In this document: one piece after another, positions 46,434 through 58,944 of the stretch
Position numbering within the stretch: position 1 is the first letter of the stretch
Layout: every line of letters begins with the position of its first letter
Origin: Uloborus plumipes
Taxonomy: Eukaryota; Arthropoda; Arachnida; Araneae; Uloboridae
Direction of reading: 5' to 3'
Length of the DNA stretch: 64,000 nucleotides
Assembly: GCA_038373865.1 (NCBI GenBank)
Contig: JAXGGA010002946.1
Coordinates: forward strand, 47,621-111,620
Position numbers and translations under genes: made by a program
Notes under the pieces: generated by a model
The model's input: the letters and a program-made list of their open reading frames with translations, nothing else
The model's database searches: none
What the model was told of the DNA's origin: nothing

Positions 46434-46836
46434 CTAGACATATTTTTTACTATGATTATTAGCGTTATATTATGTCATGTCTCTTTAATTTAATTTTGTA
46501 GCTGTAATTTGCAATGTTAAAATGCTCTACATTTTGATAATTGTTCACTCCCTCATCATACGTCTCATCCTCTCTCTTTTATTTTACTAAATAATTTATA
46601 TGTTGGAAGATTACGAATATTTTTCAGAGCCAGCATTTTTTTAACAAAGTCCTTACATAAATAGATTTTAATGAAATGTTTCATCTGGTTTCATCAACTT
46701 TAATTTTTCTGAACTTTTGTAAGCTCAAAATGACTGTTTTTATGAAAACGAAGTTGATTTTCATTTCTACGCATTTCGCACTTAGGCATTCGTTTCGGTT
46801 GGTCACTTTTACCAACATATGAGTAAGAGTTTACTA

Positions 46837-47028
46837 CACTGTAAAAAAATGTTTTTACAGCTAATTTTATAGTAACAAACTGTAAAATTGCTAATTTTGT
46901 TGATAAATTTACACTAGTAAACTAAAACTGCTCATATTACAGTTTATTAATGTTCATTTTGCAGTTTTAAACTGGAACATCTGCTGCCAGTATTATACTG
47001 TAAAAACAATAGTTTATTTTTTGCAGTT
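46837..47028. mobile_element. ACTGTAAA-family MITE, copy B (192 bp)
   Basis: It starts CACTGTAAAAAAATG and ends TTTTTTGCAGTT, with TA at 46835-46836 and 47029-47030. The interior has AACTGTAAAATTGC modules, and the ATCTGCTGCCAGTATTATAC block is the inverse of the TGGCAGC block in copies A and C. Confidence 0.75.
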
Positions 47029-47029
47029 T

Positions 47030-47900
47030 ATGTATGATGATCTTCAAATTTTAAGCACGTTTGGTGGGTAAAAAATCGTTTCAATTACTTGTTTTTTCAA
47101 AAAAATATTTAAGAGATAACTAGAGTGTGCACTCTTGAAATAAAACTCTAATTTTAATTATTTATTTATTTATTTTAGTTTTGAAAATTGAATTGAGTGT
47201 TAAAGCGATGCTTTGCAGTTTAACAAGTATTGCCAACTTACTGCAGTAAGTTTATAAATCATCACTCGGTAAGTTTAAAAGTGAACAATATGAAGCTGGT
47301 GCACTGAAATTTAAAACGTTTAGTATACTAAAAAGGAAATTAGTAATTAAAAAAAATGATTAGGATAGTATTAATGATCTGCAGTTTTTGAAATTTTAAC
47401 TGTACTCTTACAGATATTTTTAATTATTTTTTTTAATTTTAAATAAGGTTTGGACTTGGGCAATATTTTACGTTCTGCATGTAGTTTGTAAAAGTAAGTA
47501 TTGCCAAATTAATGCAGTAAATAAGAGATAAATACCAAACGAGTTTCATCCAAGTTCAAATATTTAACGAATTAAAAATAAATTATCAATTTTAAGATGT
47601 GCTTAAAATGTAGAAATCAAATTGGAGCACAAAACTCCAATACATACTTTTTCTTTTTTATGCATAAATGAGAAATAAAAAAACATAGTACATACTATTT
47701 TGCTTCTGAGAGGGTCATTGCTTATATTATTCCTCACTAAGTAATGAAAATGTGCAAGAAGTGTGCTTTAAAACAATTTTTTACTTCCCAATTTCACCCC
47801 AAAACAGCATTAAACAATTTTTTTGAAAAAAATACTTGATTTTTTGTTAAATAATAGCATCCAATCTTCCTAAAAAGTGTTTAGACACAAAACCTCTAAA
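47030..47900. other. AT-rich sequence, no gene seen
   Basis: AT-rich background. TTGCCAA plus CTGCAGTAA segments at about 47230 and 47504 are weakly similar to each other. No supported gene. Confidence 0.45.
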
Positions 47901-47919
47901 ACAAATTATCCATCTCATT

Positions 47920-49370
47920 ACGAGGAATCGTTATAGGGAGCAGACATTCACGGCCAGCTGTTCCAATTTCTTTGCGCCACCACAGAACAAAAATTGCTGG
48001 GACGGGGCGCCACCTTTTTAGTTAATAAACCCCGGATGAGACCCGACTTTATCCACGCGACTCTTGTGGGGGGGGGTCATCCGATGGGGGGATTCTGGGG
48101 GGCGCTTTGATGCGATTCTGCTGATTGCGAGGGCACCGATCGAGTATGGAAATGGGGCACGGGCGATCGCTGTCATTAAAATTCCGACTTGAAATTCAAG
48201 CGTGAAATCGCAATCTCTCATGACGCAAGAGCTCGCTCGGTCGCAAATGGAGCGAATCAAAACAAAACAACGCCCCGGGAATAAAGAGTGAAAATAATTA
48301 AATAAATAAATAAAATCCTGGCATCCGCCTCAGCATGGAATGGAACATCCATCAACGACGGACCACCGCACTCTCTTCAGTCCGTTCCCTCGTATTTTTA
48401 CGGGCCCGAAAAAACACAAAGCCCTTTTCCAGAAATGAAATTGAACAGAAAGAAGAAGAAGAAGAGGAAAGAAAAAAAGGGATAAAGATAAAGAAATCGA
48501 TATAGTTTCTTCGCCACGCCCTACCTCCACATTCTTATGGACGGAGTGGGCTCGTCATTGGCCGAAACCGCTGCCTACCTCCGTGACGTCACGACATGCC
48601 GGGATAACAAATTAGGGCACAGCGTAGGCATGGTCTCCGGGGGATATATCGGGGGTTATTAACCCCACCTCCACACAAACCTTTCTCCGGGATAAGAAAA
48701 AGAAAGGGAGAAACTGCCCTGGCCCCCTAACGTCCCCTGATTGCAGCGCCCGTTTCTTGAAATATTAAACTCCGGGAAAATAAAATGATGATGGAAAAAA
48801 GCAGGGCGCCGCGCAGTCCAAATACATATCAATCTTGGGAGCTGGCTGGGATATGTCAAAACGCTCCTCGACCCCCTCTACGTACATGGGCCCAGCCAGA
48901 AGCGGGGAAAGACGGTGAAAAATATATTTCCAAAAGAACTTGAGACGATGATTTTTAATAATATTTTTCTTTCCGAATTATTCTTTTTCATTTCTCTACT
49001 ATTTCCCCCCAGTTCTCATTTCTTATTCCGCGGCATGAAGTTCGGGCTCTGATTTCTACAGAGCCCATATTTCTCCGTGCCGATTCGTCCTTTTGTTTTG
49101 TTTTGTCTTACACATTGAATTTATTCCATTTATTCTCGAAATTTTCCCCGAAAACAAAAAATAAAATAAATAAACGCCCGCACATATTGCCCGGGCTGTT
49201 TTGTGTAAATAAATTCATAACTTATTACTTTTTGTTTAATTTATTTCTCCTTCTCTCCGCGCGTTGTGCCTAACCGAATTTATAGCTTTCATCCTTTTTT
49301 GATGTCATCGCGCTGTCTCGTTATTTGTTGCCCCTCACAAAGCCCTATCAAATAACAGTGTCGCAATCAT
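47920..49370. promoter_or_regulatory. CpG-containing GC-rich block, candidate promoter or enhancer
   Basis: This is the most GC-rich and least repetitive kilobase of the window, rich in CpG dinucleotides (GGGCACGGGCGATCGC, GCTCGCTCGGTCGC, GGGCGCCGCGCAG on the minus strand). It holds a perfect CRE palindrome GTGACGTCAC (48583-48592) and an inverted CCAAT box (CATTGGCC, 48556-48563) 20 bp upstream of it. Three minus-strand ORFs of 66-80 codons overlap but have no recognisable domain. A promoter, CpG-rich enhancer or untranslated first exon is the most reasonable reading. Direction cannot be assigned. Confidence 0.45.
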
Positions 49371-49399
49371 CATCACTGAATTTTGAATCGCGCTGTCCT

Positions 49400-50033
49400 G
49401 GCAAAAAAATATCTTAGCTGTCGTTGTAGAAAGAAGAGGTAGAGAAATGAATTGAATGTATTAAAATTCACTTTCGTGTCGCATACAATCAGGGTGGTTC
49501 GATCCTGTTTTTTTCTTTTTTTCCCTCTGCTTATTTACTTCTCCCCCCCCCCCCTTACCTTTGTTCTCTGCAGAGCAAATCTTAGCTTGTGAGGCTGAAA
49601 ACCAGTAAAAATCAATGCAGTTAGTAACTGCAATTTCAAACTTTTTTTAAAGTAATTGATTTATACTAGGGGTGGGTTTTTAGGGTCCTCCGAAAATTTT
49701 CATATTTGTTCCGAAAAATGCTTTTCATAATTTCTAATCAAAAACAATATTGTTGCTACGTTTATTTTAATTTTCTTATTTATTTTGAAACTGCATTTCA
49801 AAAATGAAACTATCATTATTGAATAATTCTACAAATTAAGTGTTTTTTCTGAATTATTTATTTTTATTGCAGTAATTTCTTCACAATACACCTTTTCCTT
49901 CAAATTTTTTATACCACTAAAAGAACATCAAAATTCTTCAAATTTGAAAGTACCAAACTCTATATTTAACACATCTTATACGTGTCCCCTTAAGATGGAA
50001 ATTTCAAAAGTACTCCTTCGCATGCGCGTATAT
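49400..50033. other. AT-rich sequence, no gene seen
   Basis: A C run lies near 49542-49553; otherwise ordinary AT-rich DNA. Confidence 0.45.
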
Positions 50034-50041
50034 GAGTAAAC

Positions 50042-50208
50042 CAGGACGTCATTTCAAGTTTTTCTAGGGGGGGGGGGCAAAGGGTAAAAACAATACAATT
50101 TCGCCAGAAAGCAACAAAAACCACGCCCACTTATATGTAAATACATTGATTTCTCAAAGTCAGGGGGGGGGGCAATTGACCCCCCTGCCCCCCTAAATGT
50201 CGGGCCTG
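50042..50208. mobile_element. hAT-like MITE, CAGGGACGTCATTT family, copy 2 (167 bp)
   Basis: Ends CAGGACGTCATTT and AAATGTCGGGCCTG, flanked by GAGTAAAC and GAGTAAAT (7 of 8). The interior CCACGCCCACTTATATGTAA is shared with the copies at 43008 and 52414. Confidence 0.88.
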
Positions 50209-50300
50209 GAGTAAATTCATCTATTCAGTTTCTTTTTCTTTCTTCATTGAAAAGATGAGTCATTATTTTACATTTTTCATGTTAATATCCTTTTAACATC

Positions 50301-51180
50301 TGTAGACTTTGCAGCAATAGACATGCTAAGACTTACTTGCATTGCCTAATATGCAATAGAAATTCAATAGCCAACAGAGCAATATAGACATTTTAGGAGC
50401 TAGACTGACTAATATGTAATAGGCATTCAGAGATAATAATTCCGTAGATTAATAGTGCTTATTTTCCATGCTCGTACAAATTTTAAAAAGCGTTCAATAT
50501 TGTTTTTCAAAAACACAGCAAATAAAGAAGCTGGTTTAACAAAAAGCAACAGAATAGAGATCAAATTATAGAACAAATTATAGAACAAATTATGAAATTT
50601 TGTTGACTTTACAGATTTCATAAGAAATATGTTTGGTAAAACATTCGCCGAAACTAGAGTCTGGCTACGGCCCTGATTTGTATTATAATATATATGCAAA
50701 GATTTTAGGTCAAAAATGGAGGAGAACTACAAAAAACAAGGCTAGTTGGAATCGCTTACTCCCACTACGGTGGACTGATGAAGACTAATAATAATGATAC
50801 ATTTCGGGTAGTTTTTGCATTTCAAATTAGTATTGAGCAAATTAGCAAACTATGCACAGTTGATTTTTTTTTTTAAACAAATGAACTTACACATAAATAG
50901 AATATTTTTCATGCGTCATTGGGTCAATTACTATGAAATTTTTGCAAAATATTTATATGAGCTTCTTTATTGCTGTGTTTTTGAAAAACAATATTGAACG
51001 CTTTTTAAAATTTGTATGAACATGGAAAATAAGCACTATTAGTCTGCAGAATTATTATCTCTGAATGCCTATTACATATTAGTCAGTCTAACTTCTAAAA
51101 TGTCTATTGCTCTGTTGCCTATTAAATTTCTATTGTAATTCAAGTAAGTCTTAGAATGTCTGTTGCTGCAATGTCTACTG
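50301..51180. repeat. Fold-back element, ~225-bp arms
   Basis: The left arm (50301-50532) and right arm (50959-51180) are reverse complements with small indels: GACTGACTAATATGTAATAG, AATATTGTTTTTCAAAAACA and CTAAGACTTACTTG appear in both. A third partial right-arm unit follows at about 51205-51260. The loop is about 425 bp and includes a short AAATTATAGAAC triplication near 50560. No ORF of note. Terminal target duplication is not evident. Confidence 0.87.
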
Positions 51181-51339
51181 AATTTCTATTGCAAATTAGC
51201 CAATCCAAGTAAGTCTTAGAATATCTGTTGCTTTGCTGTGGATTGAATTTCTATTGCATAACAGCCTGCTGAAATTTCAATGTAAAATCACTTTGCAGTT
51301 TTAAACGGAAAATCTGGGACTAAAGCATGGTGTAGTTTC

Positions 51340-51740
51340 AGAATTGAAGAGTTAGATAGATTAAAAGGGTAAGGTTACATTAAAAAAGAACACCGTAAAG
51401 CAACGGATACATGTAAGCAAATAAAACTCAGTACATTTGCTTACCTGTATCCATTGCATAATCTGGGACTTAAGCATGGTGTAGTTTCAGAATTGAGGAG
51501 TTTGAAGGATGAAAGGGGTAAGGTTATATTAAAAAAAAAACACCGTAAAGCAATGGATACAGGTAAGCAAAAAAAAAACTTAGTACATTAAAAAATAGAT
51601 GTCAGTTGACAGAATTCATACGCACACAAAAACGAAAAGGCTGCAACAATAAAACTTTCAACCTAAATTACTCTAAAGTAGGGTTTTGTTACATAGCCTT
51701 TTCATCTCACAAGCCTTTCAAGTATGAGAATTTCTATCCC
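51340..51740 (+). repeat. Dispersed repeat, uninterrupted copy, with internal duplication
   Basis: Two versions of a block of about 130 bp (AATCTGGGACT, GCATGGTGTAGTTTCAGAAT, ACACCGTAAAGCAA, GTAAGCAAATAAAACT) lie in tandem at about 51310-51435 and 51465-51590. The second and its downstream part align with 38690-39485. Here the target of the MULE-like insertion is unfilled (about 51600-51620). Confidence 0.75.
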
Positions 51741-51789
51741 ATGTTTCATTTTTGCTCTTTTACTTTTTCTTTCATAAAAATATTATGAA

Positions 51790-52405
51790 CTTGATTGTTT
51801 TTTTACTCAATTAAGTATAAAACGCATCACATTCTCAACGAATTTCTGGCAATAAATTGGTTGTCAGATTACTGATAATACATACACTACAATGCTGCAA
51901 TTAAGTGCATATTAGAGTATGTGAACTTATCAAACATATTTATTGCCCCCTTATATCTCTTCCACTTTCTGAAAACTGTCTTCCATTTCCGATCCAGTAG
52001 GTACACAACATTTTTCTACTTTTTAAATTATTTGAAACAGATTTTTTTGTCGCATAATAAAACACTGGTATCGGCAACATTATTAAAATATGAACTTGTA
52101 TCACACCTTATTATATAGTATCACGTGCGCCAATGACCCCCCAGTTAGCATTCGTTAAACTATTCTTCATTTCCTACTTTGCATTACTGTGTTACTCTGC
52201 GAAACACTAGTAAAGTAAATCATTAAGAACTTCTTCACTTTGTTTTTGAGTTCCTTTTTAAAGTTTCTTTTTAGTTATCTAATTTATTTGCTTTTAATTT
52301 TCTTCTACATTTCTCATTCCTTTAAACCTTCATAATATTTTAAGCACTAAGAATTAAGAGTTTACTTTTTTTCCTAAATTTCTGTTTACTTATTTTTGTT
52401 TTAAC
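51790..52405. other. AT-rich sequence, no gene seen
   Basis: No recognisable gene or repeat. Confidence 0.45.
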
Positions 52406-52413
52406 CATGTAAC

Positions 52414-52585
52414 CATTGACGTCATTTCAAGTTTTTCCAGGGGGGGGGAGGCAAAGGGTAAAAACACAATACAATTTCACCAGAAAACAACAAAAACCAC
52501 GCCCACTTAAATGTAAATACATTAATTTCTCAAAGTCAGGGAGGCAAATGACCCCTCCTGCCCCCCCCCCCAAATGACGGGCCTA
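52414..52585. mobile_element. hAT-like MITE, CAGGGACGTCATTT family, copy 3 (172 bp)
   Basis: Degraded ends (CATTGACGTCATTT and AAATGACGGGCCTA), flanked by CATGTAAC and CATATAAC (7 of 8). The interior CCACGCCCACTTAAATGTAA identifies the family. Confidence 0.86.
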
Positions 52586-52589
52586 CATA

Positions 52590-54030
52590 TAACTCAATGA
52601 TTAAAATATCTATTAATTCAATGAATCAAAAGAGGGACTTGTATAACACAAGTTTAGAGCAGGAAAAAAAATATTTTTCATGTAAATGTGACTTTTTAAA
52701 AAATGTGTTTCTAATCAGTGGGTATCAAAGTTCCCTAATTTCGGAGGGAAGTTGATAGGCTAAAACCTCTTAAAATATTGGATTTGAGCCTATATTCTAA
52801 TTTCAGAACGGGAATATGCATAAAAATTATGGTGCAACGGCATCTAACTTTCATAAAACAAACCTAGTGCCCCCCCCCCCTCCCACACACACACAAAGAA
52901 AAGTAGACATTTCACAGTGAAATCAACGGAAAGGGCAATGGTTAACACAATGGTTTGCAATGGTAATGAAGCAAAACAAATCTTATTTTTTTAATGAGAA
53001 AAAAACTTAACTATCATTTATGTATAACTTAACATTTAAATAGGTGATCCATATCAACCGTCATCGAGAAATGGCTAGAAAGGTATAAGAAGAAAAAAAA
53101 TAGAGAGAGAAGAGATAAGCAAAGAATCAAAAGCTTCATAAATCAATACGATTTTTCATTTTAGATGATTATCTTCTTTACAAAAGCAATTAAAAATCTT
53201 TCCCATAATCGATGAAACTTTAAAGTCCACCTAAAATTATTTGTGATGAAAGAAATGTTCTTTGTTTTTCAAGGAACTGCAAATGTGCAAGAATGATTTT
53301 GTTAGTGAATTTCACCGAAAAGGTTTCTAAAAGTTAGACTAACAAAAAGCGTGACGTTCCAGACAAATTTCCACAAGGGATACACGCTTATGCGACAAAG
53401 CATAAAAATTAAGCAACTTGTAGTGTTTCGATATCAAAATGTCGGTTTCTGCCGAATGGTATGAAACTTCGTGTAACGCTTTTGGCCTCACGTGAAATAC
53501 AGACAACCATACACTACCATTCAGTATGATAATGCTAAAATAAACACAGCATATATTTACTTACAGTGACATGTTTTTATTAAAAATTAATATTTTTAAT
53601 ATGTGTTAAATATTTCCATCCGATGTATAAAAAATGTAGCAAACAGCTAAAAATGAACATTTTATTTGCATGTTCTATGTATAAAAACATATTTAAACAA
53701 GAGTAATGTGTAACTTTTAAGGAAAACTTATTTTTCACTAAGAGTTCTAGAACACATCTATCTTTCGTTTTATATGTAATTAATGCGTGGCATCCTTCAG
53801 TAAATTCGGTAGGAATAAAGAGAAGAGAAAACATTTAAAGTACACTCCATGATATTTTAAACTTCCGTTACAAGTTGTAATATGTTGAAATTCTGATTTT
53901 TTAAAAAATGCTTTATTTGCAAAAGTGTTATAGTAGATTAAAGAAAATTATTTCCTCCCTTATAAGCTAAAGGGCATGTGCTAGAGATTTTTTCCGCGTG
54001 AAATAAAATATAATTCATTGAAGAAAAAAC
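52590..54030. other. AT-rich sequence, no gene seen
   Basis: A C run followed by CA-rich sequence lies near 52869-52898. The longest ORF (53580-53834, minus) has no recognisable features. Confidence 0.45.
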
Positions 54031-54034
54031 TTAA

Positions 54035-54542
54035 CCCATTAATGCCTGACATTTTTTTTCCGAAAGATATTTTGCATACTGGTTACAAACAGTGTTTAAT
54101 GGACAGGAAAAATAATTAAAAAAAATATTATGTGAAAAATATTTTTTTTTTTATTAAGGAAAGAAAAATCATCCCTTAAAAGTTACGATAGACCCCAGAG
54201 AGTACACACTTTTCTTACTAATTTTTTTTCTTCCTACGATATAATATTTAAAAAGACATTTTATAAGAAAAAATAAAATCAGCAATTAACATAAACTGGA
54301 ATAACTTTAAAAACTTGACTTTTTTTGTTGAGATTGCGAACGATGTAATTTTTGATAAAGATCATATTAAAACTGCTACAGAACACTCTTTACAATGGTT
54401 ATGTGCTGCAATCTGTTAATAACGAATTGAAACAATACCAAGGTACTAATTGAACATCATTATTTGATTGAAATGTTCATTTAGGCGAAATTCAGACCCT
54501 TTTTTGAACCGTCCCTAAAAAGGGACGCTAGGCATTAATGGG
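54035..54542 (-). mobile_element. piggyBac-like MITE, copy 2 (508 bp)
   Basis: This is the reverse complement of the element at 7291-7802 over its full length, flanked by exact TTAA at 54031-54034 and 54543-54546. Ends read CCCATTAATGCC and GGCATTAATGGG, a perfect inverted repeat here. The subterminal AGGGACG hairpin lies on the right. No coding capacity. Confidence 0.92.
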
Positions 54543-54809
54543 TTAAACACTAAAGGTAAACACACATCATTTTTAAGTAAGAAAGATACATTATATAAAA
54601 AAATAAAGAAAGGAAAGAAAAAACGAGGGAGAGAGAGTGGGTTAAATACATATGTGAAGTGTGCTCTTAGTACACTACTTACAACGCTCACGTTGCAGAA
54701 ACAACAGATATTCATTTTAGCACGTGTTAACTGTAAAATCAGTGTATTTTGGTGTCACGCAAACAGCTTGTCCCACCAACCAATCCATCCACCCAAGACA
54801 GAGCAAGTA

Positions 54810-55118
54810 TACTGCAAAAAGTAATCCAATGTTTTTACAGTATAATAGTGGCAGCAGAGGTTCCAGTTTAAAACGAGAAAAGCACAGTAATAAACTGTAA
54901 AACTTGCAATATTACAGTTTATTACTGTAAAATTAGCGATATTACCATAAAACTAGCTGTATTATACTGTAAAAACAACATTATAATACTGTCAACAGAG
55001 GTTAAAACTGTAAAATGCGTACTAATAAACTGAAACTAGCAATTTTGCAGTCTTCTACTGTAAAATTAGCTATTTTACAGGTTTATTACTGTAAAAACAG
55101 CATATCTTTTTTACAGTG
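54810..55118. mobile_element. ACTGTAAA-family MITE, copy C (309 bp)
   Basis: Left TACTGCAAAAAG and right CTTTTTTACAGTG-type ends, with TA on both sides (54808-54809 and 55119-55120). The terminal similarity extends imperfectly for about 45 bp through TGTTTTTACAGTAT. The interior has two sub-blocks, each starting with GAGGTT and followed by AAACTGTAAAA modules, so this copy carries an internal duplication that A and B lack. Confidence 0.8.
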
Positions 55119-55119
55119 T

Positions 55120-57015
55120 AGCAAAAACAAAAAACACATGTTAATCGAAAATCTATTTGTTTCTCGTCAAAAGTTACATCTTAGAATTACCAAAGTATAA
55201 ACCTATCACTTTTTACTTATTTGCTTTCAGGTCCACCTCGTCTATACCAATTTCATTCCAGGATAAACAGTCTGCCTTCATTTTATCACGACCTTACCCA
55301 AAAGCAACAACAATACCCCCTACACCGAAAGTTTTCCCTCAGTTCATTAGCTTTTGAAGTATAAATAATTTTCTTTGCGGTGGAAAATGAATATGCATAA
55401 AATGCCAAAAAGCAAACTAAAATGCGTTTCTTTGAATCTTAAAAGTGAGTTTTACTCTCAGAATCTCATACGATTTTATTCATTTACTTTATTTTTTAAT
55501 TAATTAAAGTGCTCTGGTTAGAATCCACCCCCTTCAGAAGAAACTAAAAAGGGGGGAGGGAAAAACTAATCCATCCCTCTACGTCACATTTTACTCCAAA
55601 AAGGAAACAGCGCCAATTCATCAAGTCCTCTGAAACGTAATTAATTTCACGAAATCATAAAACTCGAAACTAATAAAAATCGCCAGACTAGAGAAATATA
55701 CCCTAAAATACAAAACTGGAACATAAAAGAGCAAGAAATTGAAGCATCTGGATTATGTAGAAATATCAAACAAGGAGAAAGAAAAAAAAATCACTTAAAC
55801 AAAAAAAAGTATTGCTGTACCTTTAATTAAAAGGCAGAGCACAAGTTAGAGCACGAGAAGTGATTTTAATCAGGTAAATGGTATATTCCCACGGAATCTA
55901 TCTTTAAGTATTGTTTAGGCTGCAGCTATTAGACCATATTTCAGGTAACATCAATTTCATTTATGCTCCAGCATCGCTATAGATTAAAGTAAGTTATGAT
56001 ATCCTTTAAATTCACACTAGGCGATGGAAGTGAAAATTAAATTCAATTATCTCGGGAGTTAGCTCGAAAAAATATAAACTTATTTGCTTTTAATCTAATC
56101 ATACCCCCCCCCTCCCCCCTTATTTTTATAAACAAACGTCTAAGGTAAATTCTTAATGGAAAAAATATTTGACACTTGTGATGGGGCGTTTTATTTATTT
56201 ATTTTTTTAATTCTTAACACTTTTTTACTTACAAGACCAGAATTACGTTTTTCATATTAACTGCAGACGAGGATTTAATTAGATTTGTTTCAGAAATATT
56301 ATGATTAACTGTAACTGGAATGTGCTGAATGTTGTTTAAAGACATATTTTTAATGTAATAAATTTCGACGTTTTTGTCTTAAAAAATCGCCTTAATTTGG
56401 GAAAGAAAGTTTAATTATGAAAGACTTTTTAAAGTTGACTGGAAAATGATTAAGATCGATGATGATTATCAAGGAAGATTATTAATTTTAATAAAAATTC
56501 ATCGTTAAATTAAATTATATTTGTTTAAAGATTTGTCTAAGTAAGCCTTTTTTTACAATTTTTTTAAACTACTTGAAGTATATTTTAAGTATATACTAGT
56601 GCACTTGATTCCGAACACCTTTCATTTTTAAGGATTACATAATTTAACATTTCATAATGAATTACAAAATTTATTTATTTCACATAATCATTAATTTATT
56701 ACTTCCTTAATACGTATGTATTCATTTCATGTCAGTATTATATATTTTTAAAATTTTGCTTTTTAAACGATAGCAAATGTTACAATAACAATAATATTAA
56801 AAAAGATCACAATATTAAAACACTATTTAATAATCAATATCAAGTCATGAATTTTGATCGGTTGTAGCTAAAACGTTATAATATTTCGTTGCCTAAGTTA
56901 ATTATCTTAGTAAATCAAAATTTATTTAAAAATGGTTTTTGTGCATTTCGTGCATTATAAATAAGAAAAATAAATTAAAAATAATATTCATATGAATTGA
57001 ACACGTACATATTAG
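55120..57015. other. AT-rich sequence, no gene seen
   Basis: No protein-like ORF or repeat partner was seen. A poly-C tract lies at 56104-56118. Confidence 0.5.
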
Positions 57016-57020
57016 GGAAG

Positions 57021-58944
57021 TCTCTACGAATAATAAAGCTGTCTGTCTTTCTTTCTTTCTGTCTGTCTGTTACGCGCGTAGCGCCAAAACCGTTCGGTCG
57101 ATTTTCATGAAATTTGGTACAAAATTAGTTTGTAGCATGGGGTTGTGCACTATGAAGCGTTTTTGCGAAAATTCGATTTCGTTCTTTTTCTATTCTAATT
57201 CTTAGCGAAAATTCGATAAAATAGGGAAGAAATATTTCATACACATTTTCAAGTCTTATGTCATTCGAAAGCTTGAAATTTTCTGCTAAAAATGATGTCA
57301 GTTTGAAGTTTCTACGAGCTGTAGAAGAGCTGTAATAATTGTTTTTAGAATCCCGGAAATTCAAGGCTTACCTTCAGCAAAGCAAGCCAAACGATTCTAA
57401 AATGGTTAAGCTCGAGAATAAAATTTGTTTGAAAATAAAGATGGAATGAATTATTTTATCAACAGAAATCAACTTTTCATGTTGTTACCATGGTTACGTT
57501 TTTATTTCGTTTATTTGTTTCGTTCTTTTTCCCTTAATAATTTTTTAAATGTATTTGTTTTTGTAGCAATCCAAACTCCAAGCCTTATTAAAATTAGTCA
57601 AATGAAATATAATAAAACCGTGATAAGATGGCACCTGTCAATCAAATGATAAATCGAGTCCTTTTCTTAAAATAGGTAGAGAAGGAAGAAACTGAAGCGT
57701 ACCATTTTTGTGAGTTTAGAGACATTTTGGGGATCTGACAAGTTGTATAGAAGAGGGAATAATTCTTTAGCCAAATGAGGTCAAAAAAGAGACAACAGGA
57801 TAGTAAACCATTCTAAATTTATCGTCTGCAAAACATATTTTACTTCATTATTAATTTATTTCAATATAAATTGCAGCAAATGGCATGAGTGAACGAATTT
57901 AGCTTTTAATTTATCGTTTGCTGGTTGATGTTTGTCGATGTTTATTGTTTTTATTATCATTGTGAAGAATAATGGACGAAATTTCTATGACTAATGCTTA
58001 AAATTTTTAGGATCAGTTGAGCTTAAAAGAAAAAAGTGCTCCAAATATATTTTTGCAATGTGATTATTTATTGTTGGACTGTAATTTACAGCAGTAATTG
58101 CATTTAAAAAAATAATAAAAGACAATATTAAAAGTTAATTTTTTGGCGACTTTTTTACAATTTGGCATTTAATTCTATTTCAGTATATTTACTTCTACCT
58201 TGTTGCGATATTGCAACGTTCTTTCTAAAGTGTGTTATTTCGGAAAATGTATTATTTTGTTTTTGGAGTTTGGAAAGAAAACCTTCTTCTTCTTTTAAAC
58301 TTTGGTAAGATTTCTTTTGGTTTCTGTGAGCGACAAAATTGTTCTTATTTTCTCTTTTGGCTTATTTTTGTGCACCCCTCCTTAGAGTTGCATTCGAATG
58401 TCCCCAAGGGGGTGATTTAGCCCTTTAATGGGGTAATCAGGGGTTTCAATGCAGACAAAAGTGAAATGAATTGGCTTGACCACTTGGCGATATATCGCCA
58501 AGTGTTTGACGCCAATTTGGCGACATATCACCAAGTTGGCGACAAATTTGACGAAAAAAATTATTATTTTTTTTATTTGGGTTCAATTTGGCGCTATTGG
58601 CGATATTTTGCGAAAAATCCACTGATTGATGTTAACGGCGATATTTAGGGGATTAATCATTGTAAAACATTTTTTTGCATTGTTTCGTGGCAAACTAGGG
58701 ATGTAAATGTTTGAATTGTTATCTTGCTCTCACTCCAAGCACTATTTTAGCACTTAAGGCATCTACTAAGAAATTTACACGTAAAAGGAAGTAGTGTAGG
58801 GTCCATACCAAATTTTTATATCATACTTTGAAGGAATTATAGTTGAATTATAACTAAAATAGAGTATTTTTTCTGCTATATCAATTATTTACAAATGAAC
58901 TTTTAATTTTATACCACCTGCAAAGCCGTGCGGGTACCGCTAGT
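57021..58944 (+). mobile_element. Helitron-like non-autonomous element, family A copy 2 (1.92 kb)
   Basis: It begins TCTCTACGAATAATAAAGC and continues through a short CTGT tract and TTACGCGCGTAGCGCC. It ends GCGGGTACCGCTAGT followed by T. First and last segments match copy 1 (10872-12371) closely, while 57533-58190 is unrelated to 11399-11624. The 3' part repeats TTGGCG/CGCCAA at least six times (58485-58610). No Rep/helicase is encoded. The CTAGT end is intact here, whereas copy 1 has CTACT. Confidence 0.85.

Noticed and set aside
48018..48859. Three minus-strand ORFs in the CpG-rich block
   Set aside because: Low-complexity or domain-free translations; better explained by high GC than by genes.
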